The notes below the pieces were generated by a model. That model did not search any database. It had not been told where the DNA came from and saw only the letters and a list, made by a program, of their open reading frames with translations. A DNA stretch of 64,000 bases, from the NCBI RefSeq assembly GCF_037975245.1, contig NC_092567.1, positions 12,600,876 through 12,664,875 on the forward strand, read 5' to 3'. Positions 59,284-64,000 of the stretch are shown here, in pieces (within the stretch, counting starts at the first letter, position 1; each line of letters begins with the position of its first letter). The position numbers and the translations under genes are program-made. The DNA comes from Apostichopus japonicus. Its lineage: Eukaryota > Echinodermata > Holothuroidea > Aspidochirotida > Stichopodidae.

Positions 59284-59639
59284 CTTACGGGTGTAGGGAG
59301 GTTGATGCAATATTCCTCAACCATCAATCTCACTCCTATATATATATCTCAAAGCAAAAAGTTATTTTTTAGGGGGATGGAGGTTGGGTGGGTGGGGCAG
59401 GGTGGATGGTTTGAGGATACGAGGGTGAAGCTATATGGGCAATAACTATCACCATTTACTCCAAGGGCTGCTTTAACTACGAACAGTTTCAACCGGGTCG
59501 ATATCTTAAGCACTGTGGACAATTCTGTCCCCTGACGTCAGAGGGTAAATTCATCTTGACTGTCCGTTGGGAAGATTCAGGATACTGTATGATGATATAA
59601 AGGGATCGTCATTAAGACCTTGAAAGATAACTTTAGGGA

Positions 59640-60105
59640 GATTTTGTTGTCTTGATAATAAAAGAAAAAGAGAGTACTGATAGTGTTTCAATATATAGAT
59701 AGCTACTCCGGTTTTCATGATCTTAAGCATTAAAATATGCTAAATCTCTGTATAGCTGTTTTAAGGCCAACATTGATGATGACGTCACTTCCTCATTGCA
59801 TATCTAAAGGTTAAGGTTAATCAACTCTTATATCAATTTTAAGCATGCAGCCAAAACATCATGTTCTAATTAATATCATATAACAACAGAGAGCATCGTT
59901 GGATGACATTGAGCACCATCTGTTCTTGACACATTTGTATATGCATTGTTAATATGTCATGTGAGGGCTATAAAATGTCTTATTTATCCCATTGAGTTTA
60001 GTGTTACATCTGATGGAACTGATCTCATAGTCGGTGGACTACAAAGTCCAGTCACTTTAACTGATGAACGTCAATGGCTTAAGAGTTGAAGTTGAAAATA
60101 AGACA
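59640..60105. repeat. diverged direct repeat, copy 1
   Basis: Shared landmarks with 62940-63370, in the same order: TGATGACGTC/TGGTGACGTC, CAACAGAGAGCA/CAACAGAGCA, GGATGACATTGAGCACCAT/TGGCATTCAACACCAT, ACATGTCATTTGAG-like, CATTGAGTTTAGTG/CATTGAGTTTTGTAGTG, then AGTCACTTTAACT. Identity looks moderate with small gaps. Confidence 0.7.
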
Positions 60106-60362
60106 TAGACATACACACACAAAGTTGACAGCCTTTACAACCTGATCTTTAATCTTTAACTTCAGCTGGAATGTCTGTCCTACAGATACAATGGAAATTA
60201 GATCGAATTATACCTCGGCGGTTATTTAATTTTTTGAGTAGTTTAAAGACATGAGGTGGGAGGTAACGTTACAGCCAGACACTGCCTACATGCTGTTTGC
60301 TCAAATCGTCGGAGATAAAATTAATGGTATCTATCATCGATGAGGCATGTGTGTGTGTAAAG

Positions 60363-60723
60363 TATATATAAACTCAGTGCAAGTAATCAATCATAAAGAT
60401 ACAGCGATTGTGTTGGCCATCTGTATTGAGCTAATGTACTAAACACAGTCGTTAGAGGTCGAAACTAAAGGAGGAGAATGAACCAAAATGTGACGTAAGA
60501 ATTATTCAGACAACATTAAGCGTGTGGATCGTGAACCACGAAGGTTCAACATTACATAAAAACATAAAGTCCATCACGAAAGCTCAAGCGTTCGAAGCAT
60601 TTCCGTTTTATAGTGATAAATTTGCAGCACACGTTTCTGCACGAGTTTGACCAATTCTATATATAGCCTACTAAAATCGCGAGCCGGTTATTCGATATGA
60701 ACGACGGAGAAGGGGGAGCTGAG
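60363..60723 (+). promoter_or_regulatory. possible plus-strand promoter and short first coding exon
   Basis: A TATATATAAAC sequence at 60363-60372 could be a TATA box. At 60697 an ATG opens MNDGEGGAE and meets a donor-like GAG|GTGTGG at 60724. Acid- and Gly-rich first exons of this kind are common, but nothing confirms transcription. Confidence 0.2.
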
Positions 60724-62003
60724 GTGTGGATTTATCTGTCATTTTTATTTTGCCGTGTCTAAACATGTACAATAATAACCCAGCCTCCTGTAATCATTGA
60801 AATTCGAGTCAATGTTACAAGTTTCACTGCATAGCACATTGGTATACCGACGTAAAAGCAGTACCTGGTTTCATTTCTACGAGGAAATTGACAGCTAGCT
60901 ATCCGTCAAATTATCATTTTGTGTTTTGTCATTTTGGATTTTTCCTTAAAAATGTCGAAAGGTCGAAAGTTTGAGGGAAACACCGAAATCATTCAACAGT
61001 TTATTTGGACCTTTCGTTATGCCCTCATACACTCTCCTTCTTTATATAATACCTGCACCTAATTATGTAATTATCCCCAATTTTCAAGAAAAGTTGATAT
61101 TTTGAGATTAAAATAGTCTGTTGACCATTGTGAGATAAAACGTTACAATTTCAAGGAATAAATCGAAATATTTGGAAGATATCAGGATTTTAATTTGTGT
61201 CATGAGTGTGTCATTTTGTCAGGTAATGATGACAAAGTGTTGCCAGGAGGTGGAAAAATGGCTCTTCCCTTAGCTATTCTTTTCTCTCTATTCATTTTTC
61301 CTTCTTTCTATTTCAAGCTGAATTTACACACTTGACACAAAGCTTAACTTATCAGGTATATGCTCAGAAATTCAACATGTTCGATCCACCATTATTTTGT
61401 GAAGCCCAACTTTATAACGGAAAATATGTCCTGCAATAGATAATAAGTATATAAATATCAAAGCAAATGAGAATCGGTCTGTAATATTTTTATTTGTTCA
61501 AGCCATCACCTTTGTCTGTCAAAGAAGTTTTAAGTTGCTATTTCCCTGAAGGGTGGAATAAACATGTTCTTACCTTTTTCTTGGGGGGGGGGGGGGGGTT
61601 ATGTCGTTCATCTCTATCACATAGACACCTGATGATGGTTGGGTGTGCTTCTGCTACCTTAACTAAGACTCTTCTAAGAAGGGTATGTAAATATATTATT
61701 AGAGAATTATTTTGTATACAAACATTAACAAATGCCAGAAGTAGCGGCGAATTAGGTATAGGAGGCTGAAATTTTATGACAACAGCCAGATGCGATTGAA
61801 GGATCTTGTGAAGGTGGGGGCATTCCCGCCCTCCATCCTTGCGCACGCCATTGGATTTTAGTGCTGTTGCCAGATAATGGTACCGGTTTGGAACCACATC
61901 GTGACCGGGTTTGCGTTACTTTGAACAAACAGCGTAATGCAAAAACATAAATGTATCTATCCACTTGTATAAATAACGAATTGTAAACGAATTTAATTTT
62001 CAG

Positions 62004-62205
62004 TCTTCTATTTGCTCATTTGGAACCCATGAAAGGGGTTTTCTTACATAATCGTCCCTTGTCCTACCGAGGGGATACTATTACACGGTGCTTTTCATGG
62101 ACCTTAAGTGTCCTTGAAGAGTTCGAGTTTCATTTCCCAGATTGCGAGAAACTATATGCAACCAAAGTTGATTTTGCAGCAAATGATAATAATGAAAGCA
62201 AATGA
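62004..62205 (+). CDS. possible last coding exon of an unrecognised plus-strand gene
   Basis: After a good acceptor (AATTTAATTTTCAG) an open frame reads LLFAHLEPMKGVFLHN, then YRGDTITRCFSWTLSVL, and ends AANDNNESK with TGA at 62205. Composition is more protein-like than in neighbouring frames. It needs two bases from a preceding exon, so it cannot join directly to the MNDGEGGAE exon (phase 0). Family unknown. Confidence 0.22.
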
Positions 62206-62939
62206 GCCTCACTGACGTTCCTCGAGTAAGAGTAAATTAATGTCCATATGCTTAGTGTCTTTTTGTCGCTATATATACGTTAATTGAATGTTTGATACTT
62301 GTTACCGGATGCCGATTAAAGCGCTAAATGTTCACTGTGAATTCTCGACTGCTCATATAGTGTGAACATCTTGTCGTACAGGACGGCGAAGTATATGAAA
62401 GCAAATGGACCACTTGAATGGCATTATTATATATTGTTATGAATTTGTTTCAAGTAAGGCAGATGTGGTTCGTCATTGAGTATCGATAAAGTCCATTAGT
62501 GAGTTACGTGTTCGACATAACGGGGACTACTTGGTATTCCATTAATGGCAGTTATATTCACCTGTTCATTGTTCATCAGAATGCAGTTCATTGACTTATG
62601 AAACAAATAGAATAAAGAACAAGGAATCGGATAACATTCTTCCGAGATCAAACTAGTTTTATCCTGAATCGTATACAACTAACAGATCGACCGAAGAGTT
62701 GAAGACATTCCCGAAGATGATGTGAAGTATATCTTTTCCCTTTCGAGGGGAATGGTGATACACACCTGACGATGATCACACAGTCACAGTCTCGATGCAA
62801 GGGGACTGGGGCTGAGAGCGGATCAGTCGTTCGGTAGTTTGGTTTTCGTGCCCAGGTTCTTTCCTTTTTTTAAGTATCCCCGGTATTCAATCATGATGGG
62901 AGAATGATCGACAGATAGATTTTGCTGACACTTTATAAC

Positions 62940-63370
62940 TCAATTAAATAATGAAAAAGGCAAAAGTTTAGTTTTGATATGTTATAATACAAAAAACAAA
63001 CAGACAACTTTGAGTCCAATAATGTTTCTGTAGCTATTCCAGTATTTTTCAAGATATGTTTCGTTAAAGATACTTATTTCTGTAATATTCGTTAAGGCTA
63101 ACTTGATGGTGACGTCGGCTCCTCCTCATTAATCCGTTGGTTTTGAGGTCAACCAGAAAACGTTCGCTAAACTTCATATAAGCAACAGAGCACCCTTGTA
63201 TGGCATTCAACACCATTTGTCCTGAATAAATTTGTAATAATTATAAACATGTCATTTGAGACCATATAATCTTAATTTTTCTCATTGAGTTTTGTAGTGC
63301 AACTGAGGAACTAGTTAACTAAAAGGTCTAGTCACTTTAACTAGTGAACCTCAACTGTTTAAAGGGTCAT
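62940..63370. repeat. diverged direct repeat, copy 2
   Basis: Partner of 59640-60105, about 3.3 kb downstream in the same orientation. Flanks of the two copies do not match, so it is a mobile or duplicated block, not a large tandem duplication. No TG..CA ends or target duplications were found. Confidence 0.7.
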
Positions 63371-64000
63371 TCAAAAAACAATAACAAAAAACAACAAATA
63401 AGTAATAGCGATATATGAGTACAACCCTAGCTAGACTGGGAGCAGAGGTTTCTAACGGTCCACGGCATATCAAAGTTAAATTTGTTCCTGAAGTTATCAA
63501 AATACAATACGGGGTATTTTTTTGATGAATCTCAAACAAATTTCTTAAGAATCACTATTTCCGAAACTACCTAGTATCCGGTATGAGAAGTTGCTACAAC
63601 ACCGTGGCTTAGAACGGGACCATATTGACACTCTCGTTTTCTTGCAAAAGTGATATAGGCCTAGATTAAATGCTATGTATATTAAAATTAAATCTCATGG
63701 TCTTGCTGGCTTGTATGTCATTGTCATTGCAACGAATATATAGCTTGTTTCAGTGTAGGTTGTGTAAATCTTTGCCAACACATTTATGTCATCAATGAGT
63801 TTAATTAAGTTTTTGCAAACTCTTTGTGAACCGAATGACTGTTTGAATGTTTTGCTTGGCTTACCAAAAATAACCCATAACAATAAAATTCATTCCACCT
63901 TCAGAGTGACTAAAAAAAAAACGGCTTTTAAGGAATTCGATGGCGCTAGTTTGAAACATTAGTGTTATTTAATATGAAATAATAATATGGCTCTTAAAGG
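63371..64000. other. right end of the window; no gene seen
   Basis: AT-rich sequence with short frames on the minus strand (63351-63883). None has a recognisable domain. Confidence 0.4.

Noticed and set aside
1..64000. tRNA, rRNA or snRNA genes
   Set aside because: No cloverleaf, box A/B pair or conserved rRNA/snRNA segment was recognised by eye. A covariance-model scan was not possible.

Overview
This is a eukaryotic nuclear window of a marine invertebrate deuterostome, most likely an echinoderm. The reasons are spliced genes with short exons and kilobase introns, AT-rich introns, many hAT-type and foldback-type DNA elements with poly-G/poly-C ends, and recurring AGGCCTA-type palindromes. 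The species cannot be fixed from sequence alone. No bacterial, phage or CRISPR features are present.

Three complete protein genes were rebuilt exon by exon, all on the minus strand. (1) An 11-beta-hydroxysteroid-dehydrogenase-2-like SDR enzyme at 11638-17606 has 5 exons and 412 aa. (2) A lin-7/Veli/MALS L27-PDZ scaffold at 23892-29187 has 5 exons and 198 aa, and its first intron starts with GC. (3) A mitochondrial branched-chain aminotransferase at 39701-51626 has 11 exons and 412 aa. The last exon of a fourth, unrecognised minus-strand gene lies at 446-635. Each gene has a candidate AATAAA signal well downstream, implying 3'UTRs of about 0.4, 4.4, 1.9 and 4.9 kb. A weak case exists for a plus-strand gene around 60.3-62.2 kb.

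Layout: 0-2.8 kb, 3' end of the unknown gene. 2.9-6.1 kb, two hAT-like insertions with 8-bp target duplications around a MITE filled with a GATATC palindrome array. 7.2-17.6 kb, SDR gene. 19.3-20.4 kb, nested hAT-like elements. 22-29.2 kb, lin-7 with a decayed LINE reverse transcriptase in intron 1. 29.7-33.7 kb, a 4-kb nested transposon block. 34.8-51.6 kb, BCAT with several tandem arrays, including an exact 67 x 39-bp array past its stop codon and a 30-bp array in its last intron. 53.2-58.6 kb, a large foldback-type element with subterminal tandem arrays, itself split by a 1.13-kb MITE whose empty site is visible in the neighbouring repeat units. 58.7-64 kb, another hAT-like element and a diverged pair of about 440-bp repeats.

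The genes do not form one pathway. BCAT works in mitochondrial Leu/Ile/Val breakdown, the SDR enzyme is probably an ER-membrane steroid or retinoid dehydrogenase, and lin-7 is a cell-polarity and synaptic scaffold. Their neighbourhood may nevertheless be old, because human BCAT2/LIN7B and BCAT1/LIN7A are also pairs on shared chromosomes. The most unusual parts are the arrays and the duplicated splice sites.
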